A stretch of DNA of 64,000 bases, from positions 186,001 to 250,000 of the forward strand of contig JAIXQD010000021.1 in the NCBI GenBank assembly GCA_027485855.1, written 5' to 3'. Within the stretch, counting starts at the first letter, position 1. Each line of letters opens with the position of its first letter. The notes under the pieces are model-generated. The model did no database searches. It was given only the letters and a program-made list of their open reading frames with translations, and was not told the origin of the DNA. The DNA comes from Rickettsiales bacterium (lineage in GTDB: Bacteria > Pseudomonadota > Alphaproteobacteria > G027485855). Below are positions 36,183-45,900 of this stretch, one piece after another. The translations under genes were made by a program, and so were the position numbers.

Positions 36183-37209
36183 AACACTGCACATACCAGG
36201 CGGCCGCTTGCGCTAAGCCTTGTTGCGCATCATATTCAGGCTGGTAACCAAGGGCGGTCTTTATGGCGCTGATGTCGGCCAAGGAATGCGCCACATCGCC
36301 CGCACGAAAATCACGATAAACGGGCTGGCTTGCCGTAAGACCCGCATCATGCCGGCGCAACGCTTGTTGCAACATATCAAACAACTGATTAAGCGTCGTG
36401 CGCGCCCCGCAAGCGACATTATAAACAGCGTGCGGCGCATGGGCTGGCAACAAAGCGGCGCGCAAATTAGCTTGCACCGCATTGGCCACATAACAAAAAT
36501 CGCGGCTGGTTAAGCCATGGCCATTAATAAAAACTGGTTGGCCAGTAAGCAGCGCTTGCGCCCAAGCCGGTATCACTGCGGCATAAGGGCCAGAGGGGCT
36601 TTGCCTTGGGCCAAACACATTAAAATATCGCAGCCCCACAGCGGTCATACCATAAGCGCGGCAGAAAACATCGGCATAAACTTCATTGATGTATTTTGTG
36701 GCGGCATAGGGCGAAAGCGGCTTGCCTAGCTGCCCTTCTTGCTTGGGCAGCGCCGGATGATCACCATAAACCGAACTTGACGAGGCATAAACAAAACGTG
36801 GCGGCGCACCCTTTATACTGGCTTGTTTTGCTGCATCCAGCATATTGATAAAACCATTTACATTGGCATTATGACTGGCAAGCGGCTCAGCCAGCGAGCG
36901 TGGCACACTGCCAAGCGCGGCCTGATGCAAAATAAACTCAGCGCCCGCCACAGCCTTTTGGCAGGTGGCAAGGTTGGTAATATCGCCTTCTATAAAGGTA
37001 AAATTGCTAAAGGCTTTTTCACCCAGCAAAGATTGCACGGCGTGCAAATTATCGGCGCTGCCTGTCGCAAAATTATCTAGCCCAATAACTTTTTGCCCAT
37101 ATTGCAAAAGTGTTTGCACCAAATGACTGCCAATAAAGCCAGCAGCCCCTGTCACCAGCCACTGCCGTGGCGTTGCCGCCAAAAATTTATAAAAAGCTGC
37201 ATTATCCAT
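36145..37209 (-). CDS. tviC: NAD-dependent sugar-nucleotide 4-epimerase (TviC/WbpP-like)
   Basis: A 354-residue extended-SDR protein: glycine-rich NAD motif VTGAAGFIGSHLV near the start, GLDNFATGSADN, catalytic Ser region FVYASSSSVYGD, and YxxxK in SPYAATKYINEVY. The N-terminal extension before the NAD motif, and the pairing with a TviB-like dehydrogenase, fit the UDP-N-acetylhexosamine 4-epimerases WbpP/TviC rather than GalE. I start it at 37209, where the ATG overlaps the stop of the upstream gene (TAATG). The frame continues farther upstream only inside that gene. Likely role: a uronic-acid sugar nucleotide for surface polysaccharide. Confidence 0.85.
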   Translation of the reverse strand: MDNAAFYKFLAATPRQWLVTGAAGFIGSHLVQTLLQYGQKVIGLDNFATGSADNLHAVQSLLGEKAFSNFTFIEGDITNLATCQKAVAGAEFILHQAALGSVPRSLAEPLASHNANVNGFINMLDAAKQASIKGAPPRFVYASSSSVYGDHPALPKQEGQLGKPLSPYAATKYINEVYADVFCRAYGMTAVGLRYFNVFGPRQSPSGPYAAVIPAWAQALLTGQPVFINGHGLTSRDFCYVANAVQANLRAALLPAHAPHAVYNVACGARTTLNQLFDMLQQALRRHDAGLTASQPVYRDFRAGDVAHSLADISAIKTALGYQPEYDAQQGLAQAAAWYVQCFSPRVARDAAHH

Positions 37210-38537
37210 TAAAGGCGCCACAAGCCATAGCCGTTGCTGCGAATGACGCTGGCATCGTAAACCGATTTTACATCGACAAACAAACCACCTGTTTTTAGTC
37301 GCTGCAATAATTCTGGCAAAGGCTTGGCAAGATATTCTTGATGCGCCACAGCCGCTACAATGGCTACAGCTTTTTGCGGCAATTCGGCCCATGGCGTTAG
37401 TTTTATGCCATATTCATGCTGGGCCATGGCCGCATCGGCCAAGGGGTCGTGCACACTAACGGCACAGCCATAGTCTTGCAGTTCGCGCACCAGATCGGCC
37501 ACTTTGGAGTTACGAATGTCAGGACAATTTTCCTTAAAGGTCAGGCCCAGCACAATAACGGGGGCATCTTTGGGGTTGGCGCCACTACGCACAATGCCTT
37601 TTACTGTTTGCTGGGCAATATAGGCGGCAATGCTATCATTGATACGCCGCCCCGCTAAAATAACCTCGCTATGATAGCCAATTTTCTCGGCTTTATAGGT
37701 GAGATAATAGGGGTCAACGCCAATACAATGCCCGCCCACCAAACCCGGGCGAAAGGGCAGAAAATTCCACTTCGTGCCGGCGGCTTGCAACACCTCGGCC
37801 GTATCAAGGCCGATGCGGTCAAAAATAAGCGCCAGCTCATTCATAAGCGCGATGTTCAGATCACGCTGCGTGTTCTCAATGACTTTGGCCGCCTCGGCCA
37901 CCGCAATTGAGCTGGTGCGAAAAACCCCCGCCGGAATGACCGAGCCATAAACCTGCGCCACATGTTCAAGCGTGGCCGCGCTATCACCCGCCACAACTTT
38001 AACAATTTTTGTCAGCGTGTGCTCTTTATCACCGGGATTAACACGCTCGGGCGAGTAGCCCACAAAAAAATCTTTTTGCCAAACAAGCCCAGAATATTGC
38101 GCCAAAAGTGGCACGCAGACTTCTTCGGTGGCACCCGGATAGACGGTTGATTCAAACACCACCACAGCGCCACGCTTAAGATTTTTGCCAACACTCATCG
38201 AGGCCGCCCTCAGCGGCGTAAAATCCGGATTATGGGCATCATCAACCGGTGTGGGCACAGCCACTATAATAAAATCGGCGTTTTTGAGCTGCTCGGGATT
38301 ATTGGTAAAGCTTAAATGCTGCGCGCTTTTTAATTCATCGGCGCTGAGGTCGCCATTGGCATCGTGCCCTACGGTGAGTTGTGCCAATTTATCGGCCGAA
38401 ATATCAAAGCCAATGGTTGGGTATTTTTTGCCAAACTCAACCGCCAGCGGCAAGCCAACATAACCCAAACCCACCACAGCAATAATTTTTGGGGCGGTCA
38501 TGGCTGCTGTTGTTGAAGCGTTTGCGGGCACGGTCAT
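37209..38537 (-). CDS. tviB: UDP-sugar 6-dehydrogenase (TviB/WbpO-like)
   Basis: A 442-residue member of the UDP-glucose/GDP-mannose dehydrogenase family. NAD motif VVGLGYVGLPLAVEFGK, the FIIVAVPTPVD segment, VVFESTVYPGATEEVC, catalytic Cys in GGHCIGVDPYYLTYKAE, and the C-terminal UDP-binding domain with LGLTFKENCPDIRNSK. The sequence type matches Vi-antigen TviB and WbpO, which make UDP-N-acetylgalactosaminuronic acid, more than plain UDP-glucose dehydrogenase. It is translationally coupled to the epimerase downstream. No glycosyltransferase or polymerase genes adjoin. Confidence 0.9.
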   Translation of the reverse strand: MTVPANASTTAAMTAPKIIAVVGLGYVGLPLAVEFGKKYPTIGFDISADKLAQLTVGHDANGDLSADELKSAQHLSFTNNPEQLKNADFIIVAVPTPVDDAHNPDFTPLRAASMSVGKNLKRGAVVVFESTVYPGATEEVCVPLLAQYSGLVWQKDFFVGYSPERVNPGDKEHTLTKIVKVVAGDSAATLEHVAQVYGSVIPAGVFRTSSIAVAEAAKVIENTQRDLNIALMNELALIFDRIGLDTAEVLQAAGTKWNFLPFRPGLVGGHCIGVDPYYLTYKAEKIGYHSEVILAGRRINDSIAAYIAQQTVKGIVRSGANPKDAPVIVLGLTFKENCPDIRNSKVADLVRELQDYGCAVSVHDPLADAAMAQHEYGIKLTPWAELPQKAVAIVAAVAHQEYLAKPLPELLQRLKTGGLFVDVKSVYDASVIRSNGYGLWRL

Positions 38538-38713
38538 TTTTATCTCCTAAATCGCCGTGACTATAGCAATCTTATTTCAAAAATGCAGCCGTTAACGCAT
38601 CTTGGTAATTATTGTTGCAAAATCGGCACAATCGTTATTTTCCAATATGTTTCAACTTGTTATCGCCTATAAAGCGCGCTATGTAAGAGGGGCATTTTAT
38701 GGAGGTGCCGCAT

Positions 38714-39580
38714 ATGACCGAGCATAAACCAACCCCGGATGTGGAAGCCCGTCACCGCAGTGCAACCACATTATCTGACGGCATTGCTTTAGGCCTTACC
38801 CGCGCACTACGCTTTTTTGCCGATACATTTTTTGCGCAGCGCTATGGGCACCGCGCTGTTGTGCTTGAAACTGTCGCCGCCGTGCCCGGTATGGTGGGTG
38901 GCATGTTGGCGCATCTGCGCTCTTTGCGGCGCATGGAAGATGATAAGGGCTGGATTAAAACCATGCTCGACGAAGCCGAAAATGAGCGCATGCACCTGAT
39001 GACTTTTGTCGCCATTGCCAAACCCTCTATTTTAGAGCGCGGCCTCATTTTAGTCGCTCAGGGCGCTTTTTTTAACGCCTATTTCTTGTTGTATTTGCTT
39101 GCCCCGCGCACAGCGCATCGGCTGGTTGGCTATTTTGAAGAAGAAGCCGTTAAAAGCTACACACAATATCTTGAAGCTATTGATAGCGGCAAAATTGCCA
39201 ATGTGCCCGCGCCACAAATTGCTATCGACTACTGGAAATTACCCGAAGACGCCACGCTGCGCGATGTGGTGCTGGTTGTCCGCGCCGATGAGGCCGGCCA
39301 TCGGGATGTAAACCATGCTTTTGCCGATGAGCTTTGCGCCAAAACTGCGCGCCAACGCCACAAGGAAGACCAAGCCAAGCTGCTTAAAATGGGCAAAGCT
39401 AAAATCGCGGCTGCCGTTGCGGCTGCCAACACTGCTGGTAACAATGCGCCCAACGCAGCACCCATTGCCGTGCCGGTGCTCACGCCTGCCAACCAAAGCG
39501 TGGAACCAACCATTGCAGCGCGGCCAACATCGCCCGCAACACCAGTTTCTGTCGCAAAGCCGCAATCGCCATCGCTTTAA
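38714..39580 (+). CDS. aox: Alternative oxidase (cyanide-insensitive ubiquinol oxidase)
   Basis: A 288-residue di-iron protein. Iron ligands are present in the four expected helices: Glu in [13 protein letters not shown], Glu and His in [10 protein letters not shown], Glu in [10 protein letters not shown], and Glu/His in [12 protein letters not shown]. The tail is Ala/Pro/Thr-rich. AOX takes electrons from ubiquinol to oxygen without pumping protons; it is an interfacial inner-membrane protein. Start at ATG 38714 behind GGAGGTGCCGCAT; an in-frame ATG at 38699 would place that Shine-Dalgarno inside the gene. It is monocistronic and divergent from the tviB gene. AOX bypass could protect from nitric oxide, cyanide or over-reduction. 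Confidence 0.95.
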   Translation: MTEHKPTPDVEARHRSATTLSDGIALGLTRALRFFADTFFAQRYGHRAVVLETVAAVPGMVGGMLAHLRSLRRMEDDKGWIKTMLDEAENERMHLMTFVAIAKPSILERGLILVAQGAFFNAYFLLYLLAPRTAHRLVGYFEEEAVKSYTQYLEAIDSGKIANVPAPQIAIDYWKLPEDATLRDVVLVVRADEAGHRDVNHAFADELCAKTARQRHKEDQAKLLKMGKAKIAAAVAAANTAGNNAPNAAPIAVPVLTPANQSVEPTIAARPTSPATPVSVAKPQSPSL

Positions 39581-39635
39581 TTTTTTAAACACAACTAACT
39601 TATCAGCATAACATTTATGATGATGGAGCAGAGAC

Positions 39636-40343
39636 ATGGACATTAACAAGCTTGTGAACCAATTCTTGGGCGAAGGCAGCACATTGCCACAACAGGCTAA
39701 AAATATGGCACAAAAGGCCACCAGCGGTAGTTTTGGCGGATTTGCCGGCGGCGCTGCAGCAGGCGGCGTTTTGGGCCTATTACTGGGCAATAAAAAAGCG
39801 CGTAAAATGGCCGGCAACCTCGCGGGTGGTGTGGTGGGCTATGGTGGCGCCGCTGTATTGGGCGCCATGGCGTTTAAAGCCTATCAAAACTGGCAGGGCA
39901 AAAAAGCGGCCACACCGCTGACTGAACAAGATATTCAGCAAACACAGCAAAGCGGGCAAAAATTTCTGCCTGATTATAGCCAAACAAACGATGGTCAGCC
40001 TTTCGGCTTATTGCTGGTTAAAGCGATGATTGCCGCCGCCAATGCTGATGGCCATATGGATGCAACCGAACAGCAGCGCATTTTTGCAGAAGTTGAAAAG
40101 CTTGAGCTGCCCCCTGCAAGCAAAGCCACGATTTTTGAGGCGATGGCCAAACCACCCAGTTTTGTCAGCCTTGCCTCGGCCGTGAATGGCCAAGAGCAAG
40201 CAGCCGAGCTTTATTTAGCCTCGCGCCTTGCCATTGACCCAGACCAACCGGCCGAACAAGCCTATCTGCGCGCTCTGGCCACGCAATTACAATTGCCGCC
40301 TGAGTTGGTGCAACATTTAGAGCAGCAAATAAACGCCGCGTGA
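39636..40343 (+). CDS. DUF533 (YebE-like, TerB-fold) membrane protein
   Basis: A 235-residue protein. The N-terminal Gly/Ala-rich hydrophobic stretch (FGGFAGGAAAGGVLGLLLGN, then AGGVVGYGGAAVLGAMAFKA) inserts in the membrane. The C-terminal TerB-like helical domain has LLLVKAMIAAANADGHMDAT with acidic residues that may bind metal. This is the DUF533/YebE pattern. Function is unknown; yebE is induced by envelope stress in E. coli. Start ATG behind GGAGCAGAGAC. Confidence 0.85.
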   Translation: MDINKLVNQFLGEGSTLPQQAKNMAQKATSGSFGGFAGGAAAGGVLGLLLGNKKARKMAGNLAGGVVGYGGAAVLGAMAFKAYQNWQGKKAATPLTEQDIQQTQQSGQKFLPDYSQTNDGQPFGLLLVKAMIAAANADGHMDATEQQRIFAEVEKLELPPASKATIFEAMAKPPSFVSLASAVNGQEQAAELYLASRLAIDPDQPAEQAYLRALATQLQLPPELVQHLEQQINAA

Positions 40344-40490
40344 TTTAGGTCGCCCGTTTTAGGCCGCACAACAGGCCCCTTATCATCTCTATGGCGCTAA
40401 ATGCCGTGAAGCTGCGCCCCGCAGCGCGCCCCAACCATGCGTAAAACAATAGCAGCAGCGTCCGCATACCTGCATACCCCAGATTAACTA

Positions 40491-40565
40491 GCCTAAATGC
40501 CAGGCCCTAAATGCTAGCCCCTAAATACACTGGCCCTAAATGCCAGGTCCTTAAATACACTCGCC
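40491..40565 (+). repeat. Tandem imperfect repeats upstream of the arsR-like gene
   Basis: Five imperfect copies of a 13-19 base unit of the form CCCTAAATGCCAGG / CCCTAAATACACTGG lie end to end. They could be regulator sites or a small satellite. Confidence 0.65.
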
Positions 40566-40580
40566 CAAACTTATTACTTG

Positions 40581-40606
40581 CATATATAAACATATACACA
40601 TATAAT
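40581..40606 (+). promoter_or_regulatory. Candidate operator/promoter of the arsR-like gene
   Basis: CATATATAAACATATACACATATAA is an alternating, partly symmetric AT block that ends five bases before the arsR ATG, which lacks a Shine-Dalgarno. ArsR/SmtB repressors bind AT-rich imperfect dyads at their own promoters, so this is a plausible autoregulatory site. Confidence 0.4.
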
Positions 40607-40611
40607 TACTT

Positions 40612-40962
40612 ATGCCTAAAAAAACCCAGCGTCGCCTTGCAGCACAACCGCACAGCCACAAAACAACGCTCCCCAGCGCAGAGCAGCTTTACCCCTTGGC
40701 GGAGATTTTTAAACTTCTGGGTGAGCCGGCAAGATTAAAATTACTGCTCGCCTGCCAAAGCGGGCAGCAAAATGTTGGCATGCTGGCCGCACGCGCCGAG
40801 CTGTCACAACCGCTGGCCAGTCATCATCTGCGTTTGTTAAAAGCCGCAAGATTGCTACGCAGCAGTCGCGATGGGCAGCAAATTTTTTATCATTTACACG
40901 ATCAGCATGTGGCTGACATGCTGAGCGGCATGTTAGCGCATATTACCGAAGAAGGAGCATAA
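40612..40962 (+). CDS. ArsR/SmtB-family transcriptional regulator
   Basis: A 116-residue winged-helix protein: LAEIFKLLGEPARLKLLLAC (helices 1-2), the recognition helix region LAARAELSQPLASHHLRLLK, and the wing ARLLRSSRDGQQIFYHLHDQ. The ELCVGD-type metal box is absent from the recognition helix area (NVGMLAARAEL), so the sensor site is elsewhere, possibly the C-terminal His residues (LHDQHVADML...HITEEGA). It is two bases from a cation diffusion facilitator gene, so it is probably a metal-responsive repressor of that pair. Confidence 0.9.
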   Translation: MPKKTQRRLAAQPHSHKTTLPSAEQLYPLAEIFKLLGEPARLKLLLACQSGQQNVGMLAARAELSQPLASHHLRLLKAARLLRSSRDGQQIFYHLHDQHVADMLSGMLAHITEEGA

Positions 40963-40964
40963 TC

Positions 40965-41594
40965 ATGCCGGGCTGCACACATTGTCATCATGATGATACC
41001 GCCGCACCAACCGCTGCTTTTCGGAAAGTGTTGTGGCTGGCCTTGTTTTTAAATGCCGCGATGTTTGCGCTTGAGTGGGGCGCGGGCGCTTTGGCCAACT
41101 CCGTTTCGCTATGGGCCGACGCGCTCGACTTTTTGGGTGACAGTGCGGCCTTTGCCATAACTTTAATGGTGCTGCATTTATCGCCGCTGGCCCGCACCAG
41201 AGCCGCACAATTAAAAGCCGTGGTTATGGGCGGCTTTGGGCTTTGGGTGTTGTGGGCCGCCTTGCAGCAGGCTTTGGGGCAGGCAATGCCACAGCCACCC
41301 ATTATGCTGGGTGTGGCCTTGGCCGCCTTAGGCACTAATTTGCTTTGCGCCATTATGCTTTATAAATACCGTATGGGTGATGCAAACAGCCAATCGATTT
41401 GGCTTTGCAGCCGCAATGATGCCTTAGGCAATATGGCTGTGTTGCTGGCGGCTTTTGGCGTGGCCCAAACAGCCCAAGTTTGGCCCGATATTGTGGTGGC
41501 GGTCATTCTTGCTGCTCTTAATATCAGCGCTGCGGCTAAAGTGTTGCACCTATCGCGCGCTGAGCTACGGCAACAAATCAGCCATCAGCATTAA
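40965..41594 (+). CDS. Cation diffusion facilitator family transporter, short form
   Basis: A 209-residue protein. A His/Cys-rich N-terminus (MPGCTHCHHDD) precedes six hydrophobic segments. The metal-site motifs in helices 2 and 5 are SLWADALDFLGDS and CSRNDALGNMAVLLAA. The usual C-terminal cytosolic domain is missing; the protein ends soon after helix 6 (LSRAELRQQISHQH). CDF proteins export Zn, Co, Cd or other divalent ions. It forms an operon with the ArsR-type gene and is convergent to dotB. Confidence 0.85.
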   Translation: MPGCTHCHHDDTAAPTAAFRKVLWLALFLNAAMFALEWGAGALANSVSLWADALDFLGDSAAFAITLMVLHLSPLARTRAAQLKAVVMGGFGLWVLWAALQQALGQAMPQPPIMLGVALAALGTNLLCAIMLYKYRMGDANSQSIWLCSRNDALGNMAVLLAAFGVAQTAQVWPDIVVAVILAALNISAAAKVLHLSRAELRQQISHQH

Positions 41595-41603
41595 AGCCAC
41601 CTA

Positions 41604-42605
41604 TTAACGCAGCCTTTTATGCGTCGCCAAAAGTGGCCCGCCATTAAGCAGGCGTGCATGTTGCTGATCAATATAGGTGGCCAGCTGCCCTATGCGGCGC
41701 TCACGGATGGTATTGCGAAACGCATCGCCAAGGTTATTGGGCTCGGTAATAAAAGATTTTGCCATAAGCTGTTCTTCAAGCAAATTTTGGTGAATAACCG
41801 CCGTTAGCCCCATGGCTAAGGCCGCCGACGCGCGACTGCCAACCGCCTGCTCTGACAAATGCAGCATGCCCTCAAGCGATTCTTCAATCGAGCCGCCATG
41901 AACCGTGGTTATAACCAAATGCCCCGTTGTGGCCGCACGCAAAACTTGCGCTGCGGCATCTGGCGTGCGGATTTCGCCCACAAAAATATAGCGCGGGCTC
42001 CAACGCAAGCTACGCTTCAGCATCGTCGCCCATTCATGATCTTCGCTAATCTCAACTTGGTAGCAAAAACCATTGCTGGCATGCCGCCCTTCAAGATTAA
42101 ACTCAACCGGATCTTCAACCGTAAAAGCCACATTGCCATAACGCTGCAAATAATCGCAAAGTAAGGCACAAGCCGTGGTGGTTTTGCCGTGACCCGTTGG
42201 CCCCGCAATAATAATCAGCCCATCGCGCACACCAAGCTGCTGCAAATGTGGCAACAAGGCGGGGTCAAAACCCAAATCTTCTAGGGCGGGGGGGCGCTCT
42301 GGGATGCGCCGCAGCACCACCCACTCTTTGCCGCTGGCCATGATAATGCGTGAGCAACGCATGCGCATCGTGTCGTATTCTAAGGTCGACTCAGCCCCGC
42401 TATGCTCGGTTTGTAGGCGCAGGCGGATTTTTTCAACGTCTAATTGATATTCGCTCGGCACCTCTCTGTTGCCGCCTTCGCGGCGCTCACGCCCCCGTGG
42501 ACGGTAATGCGCGGCCTCTTCATCATCGAGGCGTATATATAAATCGGTAAAATTGAGCTCAGATAAAGGGGTATGCTGTGGGGTATGCTGTCGTTTTTCT
42601 GCCAT
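41604..42605 (-). CDS. dotB: DotB-like type IVB secretion ATPase
   Basis: A 333-residue PilT/VirB11-superfamily hexameric ATPase: N-terminal domain (about 15-110), Walker A GPTGHGKTTTA, Asp box VEDPVEFNLEGRH, Walker B YIFVGEIRTPDAAAQVLRA and His box LVITTVHGGS. The order and spacing match DotB of Dot/Icm systems (Legionella DotB is somewhat longer, about 377). DotB powers the type IVB channel from the cytoplasm. Neighbouring DotA-, IcmC-, IcmD- and IcmJ-like genes support that reading over a type IV pilus PilT. The 3' end is convergent with the CDF gene. Confidence 0.85.
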   Translation of the reverse strand: MAEKRQHTPQHTPLSELNFTDLYIRLDDEEAAHYRPRGRERREGGNREVPSEYQLDVEKIRLRLQTEHSGAESTLEYDTMRMRCSRIIMASGKEWVVLRRIPERPPALEDLGFDPALLPHLQQLGVRDGLIIIAGPTGHGKTTTACALLCDYLQRYGNVAFTVEDPVEFNLEGRHASNGFCYQVEISEDHEWATMLKRSLRWSPRYIFVGEIRTPDAAAQVLRAATTGHLVITTVHGGSIEESLEGMLHLSEQAVGSRASAALAMGLTAVIHQNLLEEQLMAKSFITEPNNLGDAFRNTIRERRIGQLATYIDQQHARLLNGGPLLATHKRLR

Positions 42606-42734
42606 AGTGCGATACCCTCTTTTGAAAAAATTCAGACTTTATCAACTAAAGCGGTTTAGCATAAAAGTGATAAATATTCCGTCAATGCTGGGCAAGGTCA
42701 ATTGACCCCGTCCGGCAAAATCCTCGAGGGGGGA

Positions 42735-42911
42735 ATGCTGATGGGTTTAAGCTTAACTACTGCCGGCTTTACCGCAACCCATATCGGGTCATCGGCCACG
42801 CCCGCGCGCAAAGCGGTTGAAACACCTGCAGCAGAAAACACCACGCCCGCCGCGCCACAACAACCTTCTGGCTATTGGCGGCGCACCGGCGGCTTAAACA
42901 TTAGTATCTAA
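42735..42911 (+). CDS. Small exported or membrane-attached protein, unknown
   Basis: A 58-residue protein: MLMGLSLTTAGFTATHIGSS, then an Ala/Pro/Thr-rich middle and YWRRTGGLNISI. The start is ATG 42735 behind GAGGGGGGA; a TTG at 42702 is in frame but weaker. It lies between dotB (divergent) and the 3' end of dotA (convergent, 6 bases apart). Function is unknown; the good ribosome binding site is the main argument that it is real. Confidence 0.45.
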   Translation: MLMGLSLTTAGFTATHIGSSATPARKAVETPAAENTTPAAPQQPSGYWRRTGGLNISI

Positions 42912-42917
42912 TTTATA

Positions 42918-45900
42918 TTATCTTTCACGTTCATCGCGACCGCGCCCGCCGATATCTGGCGGCACATGACGCTGATTAGAAAGATCGGCCGCTTGCTTTG
43001 CAGCATCACTGGCTCTATCTGCTTCACGGCCAGAGCGCTCAGCGCCACGCTCAGCTCTGCCGGCATCTTCACGCGTAGAGTCTGTCGATACATTGGGGTT
43101 GCTCGGAGTGCCCGCGCCCGCTGGCGAGGGCGTGCCCAAGCCACCCGTGCCGCCACCCGTGCCACCGCTGCCACCACCACCTGTGCCGCCCCCCATCAAA
43201 CCCATCGCAGCGCCGCCAGCGCCACCACCACCGGTGCCACCGCCACCGCCGCCAGTGGTGGGCATATCGGGGCTATCATTATTATTTGGGCCCCTGTTAT
43301 TTGGTCCGCCGCCAGAGCCAGGTGGGGCATTACCGCCGCCAAAGCCAAGCATGGCCGGCACCGAGCGCCCCAAGCTGCTGACATCATTAATGGCCCCAGG
43401 CAGAGCCTTGGTGACAGCACCCAACTGACCACCCAACGTATTGGCATACATAACGCCAGCAACGCTGTTGATATCATGCTGCGGGGCAATACTCTTGAGA
43501 CTTTCGCCGCCAATCCACTTCATCGCGGCATCGGGAATGACCTCAATCATATCAAGGCATTTCAACACCAGCCAGTAGCCGATAAATAAATAGAAGATCG
43601 AGTAAATAAAGCGCGTCAGCACATTGGTGTTAACGCCCGCTATGTGGCTATCCAAAACCACTGTTTCGTAAAACATGGTGAGAAAGCTCAGCACGGTATT
43701 GGCCGCTAAAATGGCTACCACCAAGCCCAAAATAGTCATGATGGGGCGCACAAAAGTCGAGAAAATCAGAAAATAGCCGCGCCGCGCATAATCACCCGGA
43801 ATGCCACCGCCTTTGGGGTTGATATGCGCCAAGGCCAATAATGGCAAGCACACAACCGCCTCCATCACATTGACCACCCAGCTTAAAATACCAAAAATAA
43901 ATTTGATAAAAGGCAGCAAGGGCAGCAAAAAGCCGACCAAGAGCGACGCGGTTAAACCGACAATAATGATAAACCACAAGATAGATTTAACGAGGTTTTT
44001 AATCCCATCTGGCATAGAGGCCAATGCCGTGCTGGCCAGCGCCAACCCAACACCCTGACGCACCGACACATCTTCAGACACTGCGCCAAGCCCAACAAAG
44101 CCCGCCCAGCGCGCCCAAAAATTAACGTCCGCACCCGCAGCAATGGCCATAAGGTTGATTGACCAATAAAATTTCTCCATGCCGATTTGCACAAATGAGC
44201 CAAACGCATCACCCGAGGAGAGCGTTAGCACATTGCTGTAAAAACTATTCTCTAGCCATGCGCCAATACCGCCCGCTGTTGCACCAGGGGCGCCGGGCGC
44301 TGTGGCATTAGCCAGCTCTTTTTGCCAAAGGCCGGTTTTCATATCGTTTGTCGAGAGCGCCGTCACCACCGCTTGCATAGGGTCGCTCGGTGTTTCAGTT
44401 TCGCCGCGATCGGCAGGGTTGATGCCACTTGGCGCATCAACATTGATAAAATTAAGACTGCTAATCACCGTTTTGGCAATGTCGGCCGCGGCATAACCAT
44501 CGCCGACGAGTTGTGCCGTATCAGCGGGCTGCGGCGCGATATTGACCACTTGCGTGAGCAAATTTTGCCGGCGCGATAAAATGTTAAAATAAGCACCTGC
44601 CTCAACCCAGCCTAGTTTTTTGTCACTATTCACCAACTGGTCTTCCGATACTGTGCCTTGTGCCGTGGCAAGCGGCTCAAAGTAAGTGCGGGCACGCAAA
44701 GCAATTTCGCGGTGATAGTCATCAATCAGCTGATAAAAATTAGTGGCCAAGCTTGCCGGCGGGCGCTGTCCGGCATTAGCAGAGTCGCTGGCAGGGTGGA
44801 AATAACTTGCCACAGTGGCACCGGCTTGAAACGCCTGCTGCAAATATTGACTGGATGAGGCTTGCTGTATCGCATTAAAGCCGCGCAGGGTTTGCGCCAG
44901 TGTGTCATTGCCTGCACCTGCTGTGCTGATGTTATTCATCATCACCCGACCACAAATTGGCTGCGCGCCCTGCTCACGCACAACATAGGGCATAATCAGT
45001 GGCACCTGACCGGTATTGTCGGAGGCCAGACCCGGCGGCAACTGACTTAAGCCCAGTTGATAAAGCTGCGGCGGCTCTATACCCGTCACTTGTGATTGAT
45101 AAATGTGTGATTGATAACAAACGCCAATACGATAGGCCGCCAAAAATGCCTCGCTCGAGCGCGGAATAGACGGCATGCTGATTTGTGTGGTTTGGTTACT
45201 GGCGGTGGTGAATTTATCCCAAGCATAGCTGGCAAAACCCGAGCCCCACTCGGCCACTTTTAAAATAACATACTGCCCCGAATTCAGCCCGCTGGTCATT
45301 GGCACTAAAAGGCCAATCGCCACAACCAGACGCAGCGGCCCCCAAATTTGATCGGCTTCGCCAAAGGGTTTGCCCTTATGGGCGGTTTCAGCAATCATCA
45401 CCACAAGATGATAAAGCAAAATAGCCGAGCCAATCACCAACATGCCAACGCTAAATGTGCGCAGCAATTCTTTGAGCGCTAACTGAATGGCATTACCAAA
45501 CATGCCCAAATCATCGATGCGGGCAAATTCTGGACTAAGCGCAAATAAATGTGACAACCAGCGCGAGCCACCATCTGTGGGGGCAGGCGTAAACATATCC
45601 GGTGAGGCGGGCGGGGTTTGCGCTTGCGCACTGCCTGCTAAAATAGAGGTTATCAATAAAACAAACACCAGCATAAAGCCCAAGCAAAGTGCGGTTAAAA
45701 TACCTAAAGCCAAAAGCGGAAAAATCTGCTCATGGGTTTTGGGCGTAAAGCGCCAACCATCGAGCAGCACACCGAATAAACGTAACTGCGCTGTAGGACG
45801 GCTTTCTAAATAATCTTTTGGCAAAGCCCGAAAAGAAATCAGCACCAAAGCTAAGTTCAGCACCAGCATTTGCCAGGCTTCAAGAAAGCTGCGCACCGAA

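Noticed and set aside
37210-37392. 61-residue N-terminal extension of the epimerase
   Set aside because: It lies inside the dehydrogenase gene in another frame and is Cys/Arg-rich; the TAATG junction gives the natural start.
40491-40565. CRISPR-like array
   Set aside because: The units are only 13-19 bases with no unique spacers, and no cas genes are present.
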